Of a stretch of DNA of 34,121 nt, positions 7,419 to 15,469 are shown piece by piece. A program made the translations under genes and the position numbers. The notes under the pieces were generated by a model that had not been told where the DNA came from, searched no databases, and saw only the letters and a program-made list of their open reading frames with translations. Source of the DNA: an uncultured Lachnospiraceae bacterium (GTDB lineage Bacteria; Bacillota; Clostridia; Lachnospirales; Lachnospiraceae); NCBI GenBank assembly GCA_910584725.1, contig CAJUBE010000043.1, forward strand, positions 1 to 34,121, given 5' to 3'. Position 1 is the first letter of the stretch; the number at the start of each line of letters is the position of its first letter.

Positions 7419-10400
7419 TCACACTACTTTCACATTCCCCTCCCCGAACGCCGCCTCCAGCCTCTCAATCAGCGCCACTTCCGCCGACACGTTCCAATTC
7501 GCCGACAGCGGATTCATGGATTTGGGATTTTCCACGTATATCACCACGTTGTCCTTCCCTTCCTCCCCCCGCAGAATACCAAAAAGCGTGTCCCTCTGCT
7601 GCTCGAAAGCGTCCTTTGTGGGGAACTTAATCCAGAGCTTCTTCGGCATCTGTTCAAAGGTGGTAATCTGCTCGCACACCAGCTTGGCGTCCTTGTCCTC
7701 CTCCACGGATACCCTGCCCTTGATAAAGACCTTGCTGTCCTCCATCACCGCATTGCCATACTTCTCATAGTCCCTCGGAAAAACGATAACTTCCACAGAG
7801 CCAACCAAATCCTCCACCTGCAGGAAAGCCATCACCTTCTCGTTCTTGGTGTACTTAATCTTCTTCTCCGTAATCATGCCGCCGATAGTCACTTTCGCAC
7901 CGTCAGCAACCCTTGTCTCCCCAGTCTCCTCATCGAGCGCAAAATCCGCCGTGGTATTCGTGATATTCTTCTTCCACGTCTCCCGGTACTCCTCCAGCGG
8001 ATGCCCGCTGATATAAATGCCCAGCACTTCCTTCTCGAAAGCAAGCTTCATCTCCTTGGAATATTCGCCCACATCGGGAAGACTTACCTGATAGTCCACC
8101 TTCTCCTCCTCGCCGGCAATGTCAAAGAGAGAGAGCTGCCCCGCCAGATTGTTCTTGCGGTTCTGCTGGATGCCGTCAATCACCTGTAAGTACACGCTCA
8201 GGAGCTGCTTGCGCGTACCGCCCAGACTGTCCATGGCGCCCGCCTTGATAAAATGCTCCACCACGCGCTTGTTCATATCCCGATCTGTCACGCGTGTCAC
8301 AAAATCCCCCAGATTCAGATAAGGCCCCCGCGCCTCGCGCTCCGCCACCACCGCGTCGATCACGGGACGTCCCACGCTCTTAATCGCGGAAAGCGCATAG
8401 CGGATCTGCCCGCCCGCCACCGAGAAGCCGTTTTCGCCCACATTGATATCCGGCGGCAGAATCTGGATGCCCATGCTTCGACTCGTCATAATATACTCCG
8501 CCACCTTGCTTGGATTATCAATAACGGAAGTCATCAGCGCCGCCATAAACTCAACGGGATGATAATATTTCAGATAGGCCGTCTGATAAGCCACCACCGC
8601 GTAACATGCCGCGTGGGACTTGTTGAAAGCGTACTTGGCAAAGTCCATCATGGTGCCGTAAATGTGGTCCGCCACCTGCGCGTCGATGCCGTTCGCCACA
8701 CAGCCGGGCACGCCCTCTTCGGGATTCCCGTAAGTGAAATTTTTCCGCTCCTGCTCCATCACATACTGCTTTTTCTTGCTCATGGCGCGGCGCACAAGGT
8801 CGCTTCTGCCCATGGTATAGCCGCCCAGCTCCCGCACAATCTGCATCACCTGCTCCTGATACACGATACAGCCGTAGGTGGGCGCTAAGATAGGCTCAAG
8901 CTGCGGGCAGTCATAGGTCACCGTCTCCGGGTGGTTCTTGCCCTTGATATATTTCGGAATAAAGTCCATCGGACCCGGACGGTAGAGGGAAATGCCCGCA
9001 ATCACGTCCTCAAGACTCTGGGGCTTTAGCTCCTTCATAAAGCTCTTCATCCCGCCGCTCTCGAGCTGGAACACACCGTCCGTCCGCCCTGTCCCGAGGG
9101 AGGCAAGCACTGCCTTGTCGTCGTAGTCAATGTTGTCTATGTCTATCACAATGCCTTTGCTCTGCTCCACAAGCCGCACCGCGTTCTGAATCACCGTCAG
9201 CGTCCTAAGCCCCAGAAAATCCATTTTCAGAAGTCCCAGTTCCTCGATGGTAGTCATGGGAAACTGCGTGGTGATGGAACCGTCCGCTCCTCTGGACAAC
9301 GGCACAAACTCGTCCGCCGCCTCCGGGCAGATTACCACGCCCGCCGCGTGCATGGAGGTGTGCCTCGGCAGTCCCTCCAGACGTCTGCACATGTCAATCA
9401 GACTGTGCACCTGTTCGTCCTCCTCATATAAACTCTTAAACTCCGGATTCATCTCCAGCGCACGGTCGATGGAAACGCCCTGATTCTGCTCAAGAGGAAT
9501 CATCTTCGCGAGACGATCCACATAGGCGTAAGGCAAATCCATCACCCTGCCCACGTCCCGAATCACGCCTTTCGCCGCCATCGTACCGAAAGTGACAATC
9601 TGCACAACCCGGTCAGCGCCATATTTTTGACCCACATAGTCAATCACTTCCTGCCTTCTCTCAAAACAGAAGTCCACGTCAATATCCGGCATGGAAACGC
9701 GCTCCGGATTCAAAAAACGCTCGAAGAGCAAATTGTACTTAATGGGATCGATATTTGTAATTTTCAAACAGTAGGACACAATACTCCCCGCCGCCGAGCC
9801 TCTGCCCGGTCCCACGGCAATCCCGTTCTCCCTGCAGAAATTGATATAATCCCACACGATCAGGAAATAGTCCACAAAGCCCATATTCTTAATCGTGTCA
9901 AGTTCATAATGCAGACGCTCCTGCAGCGTGCCGTCATCCTCCGGGTAACGCTCCTTCATCCCATCCTGACAGAGCTTATTTAAATAACTCCAGGAATCAT
10001 ACCCCTCCGGCGCATCATAGTGCGGCACCTTGTAATGCCCGAACTCAATCTCCACATGACAGCGGTCGGCAATCCGCTGGGTATTCTCCACCGCTTCCCA
10101 CGCGTAAGGGAAAAGCCCCTTCATCTCCTCCTCGCTCTTCACATAATACTGACCGCCCTCGTAGCGCAGACGGTCCTCGTCGGCAACCTTCTTCCCCGTC
10201 TGCAGACAGAGCAGAACATCGTGGGGCTGGGCGTCCTCCGCGTAAGTGTAGTGCACGTCATTGGTCGCCACAAGCGGAATGTCCAGCTCTTTGCTCATGC
10301 GAAGAAGCACGGAATTGACCGACTGCTGCGTCGGAATCCCATGATCCTGCAATTCCAGAAAATAATTGTCCTTCCCGAAAATCTCCTGATATTTTAGCGC

Positions 10401-10874
10401 GACTTTTTTCGCCTCGTCCACAAGCCCCTTCTGGATGTAACGGGGCACCTCCCCCGCCAGACACGCGGAGAGCGCAATCAGCCCTTCATGGTATTGTTCC
10501 AGCAACTCCATGTCCACACGCGGTCTGTAGTAGTACCCCTCCGTAAAGCCTTTACTGACAATCTTGACCAGATTCGCATAACCCGTATTGTTCTCCGCAA
10601 GCAGCACCAGATGGTAGTAGCGGTCCTCGCCGCCCGTCAGTTCCCTGTCGAAGCGGGAGTGGGGCGCCACATAAACCTCGCAGCCGATAATCGGGTTGAT
10701 TCCCGCCTCCTTCGCCGCCTTATAAAAATCGACGGCACCGTACATGACGCCGTGGTCGGTGATCGCCGCGCTGTCCATCCCCAGCTCTTTCACATACCTC
10801 ACGTACTCTTTTATTTTGTTGGAACCGTCCAGAAGACTAAACTCCGTGTGGACATGCAAGTGCGCAAACGCCAT
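7419..10874 (-). CDS. dnaE: DNA polymerase III alpha subunit (DnaE1 type)
   Basis: Replicative DNA polymerase of the C family, 1151 residues. An N-terminal PHP domain opens with HLHVHTEFSLLDG (H5, H7, H9). Its further ligand-like residues TDHG (D40, H41), E66 and NDVH (206-208) look intact, so metal binding and possibly exonuclease activity are plausible. The polymerase core has the catalytic aspartates in PDIDVD (D399, D401) and KMDFLG (D552). A helix-hairpin-helix region follows, then an OB domain near residues 975-1060. Its order and length are those of the E. coli-type enzyme rather than PolC. The start at 10874 follows AGGAAGGAT. Only 49 bases separate it from the upstream nuclease remnant, so its promoter is probably inside or near that region. 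Confidence 0.97.
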   Translation of the reverse strand: MAFAHLHVHTEFSLLDGSNKIKEYVRYVKELGMDSAAITDHGVMYGAVDFYKAAKEAGINPIIGCEVYVAPHSRFDRELTGGEDRYYHLVLLAENNTGYANLVKIVSKGFTEGYYYRPRVDMELLEQYHEGLIALSACLAGEVPRYIQKGLVDEAKKVALKYQEIFGKDNYFLELQDHGIPTQQSVNSVLLRMSKELDIPLVATNDVHYTYAEDAQPHDVLLCLQTGKKVADEDRLRYEGGQYYVKSEEEMKGLFPYAWEAVENTQRIADRCHVEIEFGHYKVPHYDAPEGYDSWSYLNKLCQDGMKERYPEDDGTLQERLHYELDTIKNMGFVDYFLIVWDYINFCRENGIAVGPGRGSAAGSIVSYCLKITNIDPIKYNLLFERFLNPERVSMPDIDVDFCFERRQEVIDYVGQKYGADRVVQIVTFGTMAAKGVIRDVGRVMDLPYAYVDRLAKMIPLEQNQGVSIDRALEMNPEFKSLYEEDEQVHSLIDMCRRLEGLPRHTSMHAAGVVICPEAADEFVPLSRGADGSITTQFPMTTIEELGLLKMDFLGLRTLTVIQNAVRLVEQSKGIVIDIDNIDYDDKAVLASLGTGRTDGVFQLESGGMKSFMKELKPQSLEDVIAGISLYRPGPMDFIPKYIKGKNHPETVTYDCPQLEPILAPTYGCIVYQEQVMQIVRELGGYTMGRSDLVRRAMSKKKQYVMEQERKNFTYGNPEEGVPGCVANGIDAQVADHIYGTMMDFAKYAFNKSHAACYAVVAYQTAYLKYYHPVEFMAALMTSVIDNPSKVAEYIMTSRSMGIQILPPDINVGENGFSVAGGQIRYALSAIKSVGRPVIDAVVAEREARGPYLNLGDFVTRVTDRDMNKRVVEHFIKAGAMDSLGGTRKQLLSVYLQVIDGIQQNRKNNLAGQLSLFDIAGEEEKVDYQVSLPDVGEYSKEMKLAFEKEVLGIYISGHPLEEYRETWKKNITNTTADFALDEETGETRVADGAKVTIGGMITEKKIKYTKNEKVMAFLQVEDLVGSVEVIVFPRDYEKYGNAVMEDSKVFIKGRVSVEEDKDAKLVCEQITTFEQMPKKLWIKFPTKDAFEQQRDTLFGILRGEEGKDNVVIYVENPKSMNPLSANWNVSAEVALIERLEAAFGEGNVKVV

Positions 10875-10923
10875 GGTGGTATCCTTCCTGAAAATCCTTT
10901 GTTACTTTCCCGTTGCCAAATCT

Positions 10924-11424
10924 TTACTCATGATTTTCAATGCCATATAATAGCTGATTCCGTTCCAATTCCGCTCTCAATTCCTCCACCGTAGGTAATA
11001 CGGTCATATATTTAGATGCAAATATCTGTTCACTTTCGTTTAAAACAGAATATTTTACTATCGTTTCATCTTTATCCGTACAGAAAATAATACCAATCGT
11101 CGGGTTATCATCTTCCTGTTTCTTCAAATCATCAAACATGCGAATATACATATCCATTTGCCCAATATCCTGATGTGTCAGTTTATGCGTTTTCAAATCT
11201 ATAAGCACAAAACACTTCAAAATATAATTGTAAAATACCAAGTCTATATAAAAATCAGATGTTTCAGTGCATATATGCATCTGTCTGTCCACAAAACAAA
11301 AGCCTTTGCCCATTTCTAATAAAAACTTCTGCAAATGACTAATAATAGCGTTTTCTACATTCTTTTCAATAATTCCGCCACGATCTCTGATCCCCATGAA
11401 CTCCAAAACATAAGGATCCTTCAC
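10924..11424 (-). CDS. YhcG-type (DUF1016) PD-(D/E)XK nuclease, C-terminal part of a split gene
   Basis: Carries the nuclease half of the YhcG/DUF1016 family, beginning with the family block KDPYVLEFMG. The PD-(D/E)XK core is DLVFYN followed by FVLIDLKTHK (the Asp-x-Lys pair), then QMDMYIR. Read from GTG at 11424 it has 166 residues. That GTG overlaps the stop codon of the N-terminal half as GTGA, and no ribosome binding site is visible for it; the nearest AG-rich stretch is more than 20 bases away. The same frame stays open a few codons further up. The simplest reading is one ancestral gene broken by a one-base deletion. The alternative is two genes with coupled translation. The region is visibly more AT-rich than dnaE. 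Confidence 0.8.
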   Translation of the reverse strand: MKDPYVLEFMGIRDRGGIIEKNVENAIISHLQKFLLEMGKGFCFVDRQMHICTETSDFYIDLVFYNYILKCFVLIDLKTHKLTHQDIGQMDMYIRMFDDLKKQEDDNPTIGIIFCTDKDETIVKYSVLNESEQIFASKYMTVLPTVEELRAELERNQLLYGIENHE

Positions 11425-11936
11425 AAAATTGAAGTTTGTCCAACTCTATCAGGAAATTGTGTTGAAAGAATGCGCTTGTAATAGCCAGATTTTATATTGC
11501 GTTCCAATTCTCTAACCGACCAGTATTCATTTGCAACCTCTTTCAAATAAAAATTCCGTTCTTCCTCATTATCCAGCCGCATAATAATTCTAATATGTGA
11601 CCAATGAATTCTTCCAATTAATGAATAACCATAGGATTCCTTAGGAAATGTCAAATATAATTGCCTGCAATTTCTAATATTGGCAACAGAGAATCCTGTA
11701 CCATATTCATCGGACAATTCTTGCGAAAGACGTTTTATAAGATACGAGCCATACTTTGCTTTTCTATTGCCCTTTTGTTCCTGCTCAATAATCCTTTTGC
11801 CGACATTCCAATATGCATAGGTCATGATATTATTAGCCGCTTCATATATTTTACTTTTTGCCTCATCTAATATCGCATGATCATCCTGATAAAATTTCAG
11901 TTCATCTTCTGTATCCATCAATTCTGTATTCGCCAT
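11421..11936 (-). CDS. YhcG-type (DUF1016) protein, N-terminal part of a split gene
   Basis: Carries the helical DUF1016 N-terminal domain, 171 residues. The typical order is visible: a Tyr-rich helix with YWNVGKRIIEQEQ, then YGSYLIKRLSQEL, GFSVANIRNCRQLYLTFP, HWSHIRIIMRL and YWSVRELERNIKSGYYKRIL. It ends 12 codons later in a shifted sequence, just where the nuclease domain would start. Intact relatives usually have a longer linker here. The start at 11936 follows GAGGAG and lies directly after a 26-bp perfect palindrome. YhcG proteins are often found with mobile or defence genes, but their cellular role is not well defined. Confidence 0.8.
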   Translation of the reverse strand: MANTELMDTEDELKFYQDDHAILDEAKSKIYEAANNIMTYAYWNVGKRIIEQEQKGNRKAKYGSYLIKRLSQELSDEYGTGFSVANIRNCRQLYLTFPKESYGYSLIGRIHWSHIRIIMRLDNEEERNFYLKEVANEYWSVRELERNIKSGYYKRILSTQFPDRVGQTSIL

Positions 11937-11950
11937 TTTTCGCTCTCCTC

Positions 11951-11976
11951 AATTCGCTACACGCGTGTAGCGAATT
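11951..11976. promoter_or_regulatory. 26-bp perfect palindrome before the split nuclease gene
   Basis: AATTCGCTACACG followed at once by its exact reverse complement. It touches the GAGGAG ribosome binding site of the nuclease gene. It has no T-run, so an operator or a leader hairpin that hides the ribosome site are the likely roles. Confidence 0.7.
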
Positions 11977-12036
11977 TAATTTGATAAAATATTAATCAGG
12001 GCTTTCAACAGACTCCTACCATAAAACAATCTCATC

Positions 12037-12070
12037 CATGTCACGAATATTGTATGATATTCGCGACATG
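12037..12070. repeat. Inverted repeat hairpin between DUF4143 ATPase and nuclease genes
   Basis: CATGTCACGAATAT (12037-12050), a 6-base loop, then ATATTCGCGACATG (12057-12070): 13 of 14 positions pair, and the remaining one is a wobble in one orientation. It could be a terminator-like stem for the ATPase gene (no T-run), an operator or an insertion scar. Confidence 0.6.
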
Positions 12071-12104
12071 AATGCAATAAACTTATAAAAATCAGTTTTA
12101 TTGC

Positions 12105-13430
12105 CTACACCCCCAAATACCGTCCCAGCCTCCAAATCATATACAGCGGAATACTATAGGTGTGTGTATTTTCCACTCTGTGTTCGCCCACATTTTTCAT
12201 GGAGAATTTAAAGCCCAGCGGCGGTTTATATCTTTTACAAAACTGCGCATAGCTCTTAGCCCGTGTGCTGATATTCGCCTTTGCCTCCACCGGAATGACC
12301 CTGTCCTCATGTTCAAACAAAAAATCCAGTTCCGCTGTATTGCCCGAGCGCCAGAAATATGGATGGATGCCTTGCGCCAGCAGCTCGTTCAGCACGTAAT
12401 TTTCTATCAGCGCACCTTTAAAATTTCGGTATAATTCCGATTCCTCCAGAATTGTTTTATGTGACAGACCCGCCTTCCTCCTCAGAAGTCCCACGTCCGC
12501 CATATATACCTTGAAAAATATAGAATCCGCGTAAAAAGACAGCGGAAGCTCCGGATTTGACACCATTTCCAGACGATGAACGAGCCCTGCATCCGTCAGC
12601 CACTCCAACGCATCTTCCAATTCACCGGAACGTTTTCCCTCTTTCACATGAGAAAAGATAAATTTATTATTATCCTTGGCAAGCTGTTTCGGTATACTGT
12701 CCCAAATCCACCCCAGCTTGGGCACATCCGTCTTCGGGGCATGTTTGGCAAAATCGCTTGCATAATCCTCTAAAATATTATCCTGCAGGCGGGACACTTC
12801 CTCGAAATTATGGGTATCCACCCATTTCTTTACCACTTCCGGCATACCGCCAACCACATAATAATATTTCAGGCTTTTCATAAGCGGAACGCTGTAAAGC
12901 TCCGGCAGCTCACGCTGCAAAGGAAGCTGCTCCGCCCCGTCATACAACGCCTGTTCTCCATCCGCACACAAAAATTCAGCAAAAGTCATCGGATACATCT
13001 GCAGACGTTCCACCTTTCCCACCGGAAAAGAGATTCCATCCCTTCTGACTGAAACGCCCAGCAGGGAACCGGCACACGCAATATGCAGTTCTCTCCTATT
13101 TTCGCAAAAATATTTCAGAGAAGTGACCGCATTCGGACATGCCTGAATTTCATCAAAAATAAGGAGCGTTCTCCCCGGAATGATTTCCCGTCCCCGGACA
13201 ATGCTCCCAAGCTCCCTAAGAATCCTCTCCGGGTCAAGATTATAATCAAAGACAGAGGAAAGCCCCTTATTTCCCTCAAACGAAAAATACGCCGTATCCT
13301 CAAAATATTTGTCTCCAAATTCTTTCAGCACATACGTCTTGCCGCACTGACGCACGCCGGTGAGCAAAAGCGGCTTCCGGTCAAGAGAATCTTTCCATTC
13401 CACCAGCTTTTTCATAATATCCCGTTCCAT
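12105..13430 (-). CDS. DUF4143 family AAA-type ATPase
   Basis: Predicted cytosolic ATPase of unknown biological role, 441 residues. Walker A is GVRQCGKT at 25-32 and Walker B is RTLLIFDEIQ near 110. A central P-loop domain is followed by a helical lid region. The C-terminal DUF4143 domain has a PD-(D/E)XK-like pattern, ELDFL and then IPVEAKAN. The frame is open to a GTG at 13457, but AGGAGG and AAGGA lie before the ATG at 13430, so that start is chosen. Such ATPases are common, scattered and often horizontally moved in gut Clostridia. With the neighbouring YhcG remnant it forms an accessory patch between dnaE and the ABC operon. Two 13-bp direct repeats stand before its promoter. Confidence 0.9.
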   Translation of the reverse strand: MERDIMKKLVEWKDSLDRKPLLLTGVRQCGKTYVLKEFGDKYFEDTAYFSFEGNKGLSSVFDYNLDPERILRELGSIVRGREIIPGRTLLIFDEIQACPNAVTSLKYFCENRRELHIACAGSLLGVSVRRDGISFPVGKVERLQMYPMTFAEFLCADGEQALYDGAEQLPLQRELPELYSVPLMKSLKYYYVVGGMPEVVKKWVDTHNFEEVSRLQDNILEDYASDFAKHAPKTDVPKLGWIWDSIPKQLAKDNNKFIFSHVKEGKRSGELEDALEWLTDAGLVHRLEMVSNPELPLSFYADSIFFKVYMADVGLLRRKAGLSHKTILEESELYRNFKGALIENYVLNELLAQGIHPYFWRSGNTAELDFLFEHEDRVIPVEAKANISTRAKSYAQFCKRYKPPLGFKFSMKNVGEHRVENTHTYSIPLYMIWRLGRYLGV

Positions 13431-13512
13431 ATTTTCCTTTACCTCCTGTGCTGACACTGACGTTTGATACGGTTGCAGCCGGACAATGCTTTTACACGTA
13501 TGCCTGCCTTTT

Positions 13513-13542
13513 ATTTTACCATAGTTATACGTTTCTTCGCAA
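13513..13542 (-). promoter_or_regulatory. Promoter of the DUF4143 ATPase
   Basis: Minus-strand TTGCGA (13542-13537), an 18-bp spacer, then TAAAAT (13518-13513) preceded by TGG, an extended -10 element. Confidence 0.65.
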
Positions 13543-13557
13543 GAAATATGCAGTTTA

Positions 13558-13602
13558 TCATAGGAACTTTGTCATTTTTCTTGCGTTTTTCATAGGAACT
13601 TT
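13558..13602 (-). promoter_or_regulatory. Pair of 13-bp direct repeats upstream of the ATPase promoter
   Basis: AAAGTTCCTATGA (minus strand) occurs at 13602-13590 and again at 13570-13558, exactly 32 bp apart (about three helical turns), starting 16 bp above the -35 box. The flanks also match partly. The spacing suits tandem regulator binding on one DNA face. The rest of the gene-free 13431-13761 stretch holds the promoter, these repeats and the terminator at 13664-13705. Confidence 0.55.
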
Positions 13603-13663
13603 CGCATTATTAGGTGAGCCACGATACAACGGCATATAAGCAACCAGCAAAACACGGCAATAT

Positions 13664-13705
13664 AAAGACGCATGGCCCGATAAATCAAAAACCATGCGTC
13701 TTTTT
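13664..13705. terminator. Terminator after the ABC transporter genes
   Basis: 12-bp perfect stem AAAGACGCATGG/CCATGCGTCTTT (13664-13675 with 13692-13703). On the minus strand it is followed by a TTTATATT stretch; on the plus strand it ends in TTTTT. It lies about 60 bp beyond the permease stop codon. Confidence 0.75.
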
Positions 13706-13761
13706 GATCACAAAGGAAAACGACTCGCCCGAAGCGCGGAGACTGTCTGTCTGTCTCTCTG

Positions 13762-14451
13762 TCACATCACATCCCGCGTCTCCACACGGCTGACCGACAG
13801 CCAGACTGACGCCATTGCCACCACAAACAAAATAGCATAAAACGTCATATTATTCGCCAGCGTAGCCGAACCGATTCCGCCCTGCGTAAAGCAGACAATG
13901 ATGACCGACGCCACGATCGCCGCCTTGGACGATCTCATTTTCAGGCCGACAGGCAGCGCGATAAAGCTGATGCTCACCATCGCCGCCGCGGAAAGAACGG
14001 CGTCCGCCCAGAACGACGGCTCCCCCACCGAGATACCTGCGGCGGATATGCCCGTGACAGACTTTGTCGCAATCAGCACAAGATATATCACCGCTTTGCT
14101 TAGAACCATCGCCGTAAAATTAAAAAGCCACACCGCGCAGATTTTGGAAAGGATAATCTTACTGCGCTTAATCGGGTAGGAAAACATCAGGTTGATCGTC
14201 TTTTTCTCATAAGCCCCCACGATATATACCGCGATCATCACACCTGTAAAAACAATGTACGCCATATGCACAAACAGCCCCACAGATGTATCCAGCATAC
14301 TTTTGCCGTAGGACTGTACCGTTTCTACCGTCTCCAGCTCTCCCGCCGCCATCAGCAGAAACAGCAGAAGGACAGCCGTTGTGATCGCCGCATTGCGGAT
14401 ATATTTGAATATTCTATTTTTCTTCCACTCCAATTTTATCAGTTTCAACAT
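13762..14451 (-). CDS. ABC-2 type transporter permease
   Basis: Integral membrane subunit of an ABC transporter, 229 residues with about six hydrophobic helices (near 19-38, 50-80, 100-128, 145-168, 173-192 and 200-220). It has a cytosolic loop with the YPIKRSK-type motif that commonly touches the ATPase in this family. It overlaps the end of the ATPase gene by seven bases (ATGTTGA), so the two are translated as a unit. Small six-helix permeases of this sort resemble bacitracin or lantibiotic self-protection and resistance exporters. The substrate is unknown, and a stretch of GACA-type simple repeat follows the stop codon. Confidence 0.88.
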   Translation of the reverse strand: MLKLIKLEWKKNRIFKYIRNAAITTAVLLLFLLMAAGELETVETVQSYGKSMLDTSVGLFVHMAYIVFTGVMIAVYIVGAYEKKTINLMFSYPIKRSKIILSKICAVWLFNFTAMVLSKAVIYLVLIATKSVTGISAAGISVGEPSFWADAVLSAAAMVSISFIALPVGLKMRSSKAAIVASVIIVCFTQGGIGSATLANNMTFYAILFVVAMASVWLSVSRVETRDVM

Positions 14452-15368
14452 TTGTCTCCGCCTCCCCCTGTCAGTTTCAGGAAATAGTCCTCCAGCGTCT
14501 CCGCCTTTCTCCCAAGCGAAGTCACCGACACCTCATTTGAGGCCAGCATCTTCGCCATCTCCTCAGTTGTGACACGATCGTCATAAATACGAATCATTCC
14601 GTCTTCCATCACTTTAAAGTTGGTAAGTCCCAGCTTGTCGGCAAGCACATAGGCCGCCCGCTCCGGATTCTGCACGGAAAGCTCGATATAAGCCAGACTC
14701 ATCTCCTCGATTTCTTTCAGCCCGATTTCCTTTTTTATTCTGCCCTGATGAATGATCCCGATCGTGTCCGCAATGCTCTCGATCTCCGACAGGATGTGGG
14801 AGGACACCACAATCGTCGTCCCCTGCTCCGCGCTGAGCGTCCGCAAAAGCTCGCGGATCTGTTTCATGCCCGCCGGGTCAAGGCCGTTGGTCGGCTCATC
14901 GAGAATCAGCAGTTCGGGTTTGCACAAAATCGCCCGCGCAATCCCCAGCCTCTCCTTCATACCAAGCGAATAATTTTTGACGGGCATCTTTGCCGCCGCC
15001 GTCAAATCCAGCATGGTAAGCGCCTTCTCCACACTCCCATGCTGATAATATCCCATGTACTCACAGTGCATCCGCAGGTTTTCTTCCCCCGTCATATGCT
15101 CATAAAACGTGGGAAATTCAATGATGCTGCCGATCCGCCTCATCACTTCATACGACTTCGGCGTAAGCGGCTTTCCGAAAAGTTCGACGGAACCCATAGT
15201 CGGTTTCCAGAGATTCATTATCATTTTCATAACCGTCGTCTTGCCCGCGCCGTTCGGCCCGAGAAATCCGTAAATTTCTCCCTTTTTCACATGGAGTTCC
15301 ACATCCCTTACCAGCTCTTTGCCGCCAATGGTTTTGGTAAGGCGGCTTGTTTGTAAAATATAAGACAT
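14445..15368 (-). CDS. ABC transporter ATP-binding protein (BcrA/lantibiotic-protection-like)
   Basis: Cytosolic ATPase subunit that drives the adjoining permease, 307 residues. Walker A is GPNGAGKTT at 37-45, the signature is YSLGMKERLGIA from 133, and Walker B is LLILDEPTNGLDP from 153, followed by the VSSHILSEIE switch region. A C-terminal extension of about 80 residues is typical of bacitracin/lantibiotic-type exporters. AAAGGAGG seven bases before ATG at 15368 fixes the start; an earlier in-frame ATG at 15428 has no such site. It lies 101 bp after the histidine kinase gene. This TCS-then-ABC order is the usual plan of peptide-antibiotic sensing and resistance loci, so the kinase may control this transporter. 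Confidence 0.92.
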   Translation of the reverse strand: MSYILQTSRLTKTIGGKELVRDVELHVKKGEIYGFLGPNGAGKTTVMKMIMNLWKPTMGSVELFGKPLTPKSYEVMRRIGSIIEFPTFYEHMTGEENLRMHCEYMGYYQHGSVEKALTMLDLTAAAKMPVKNYSLGMKERLGIARAILCKPELLILDEPTNGLDPAGMKQIRELLRTLSAEQGTTIVVSSHILSEIESIADTIGIIHQGRIKKEIGLKEIEEMSLAYIELSVQNPERAAYVLADKLGLTNFKVMEDGMIRIYDDRVTTEEMAKMLASNEVSVTSLGRKAETLEDYFLKLTGGGGDKC

Positions 15369-15426
15369 TTCGCTGCCTCCTTTCATATCTTCATTGTAGC
15401 GGCTGTGATTTTCAAAACTCTTGCAC

Positions 15427-15440
15427 AATTCTTACGAATT
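15427..15440. promoter_or_regulatory. Small palindrome in the gap between kinase and ABC genes
   Basis: AATTC-TTAC-GAATT lies in an AT-rich 101-bp gap before the ABC ATPase gene. It could be a regulator binding site for separate control of the transporter. I see no clear -35/-10 pair in the gap. Confidence 0.35.
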
Positions 15441-15469
15441 TCTTTCATTTCTCAAAATATGGTGGAATT

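Noticed and set aside
11415..11450. Programmed -1 frameshift joining the two YhcG halves
   Set aside because: The junction lacks a proper X-XXY-YYZ heptamer in the zero frame and no downstream stem is evident; a simple deletion fits better.
13743..13760. GTCT simple repeat as a phase-variation tract
   Set aside because: It lies after the permease stop codon and outside any promoter, so slippage would not switch a gene.
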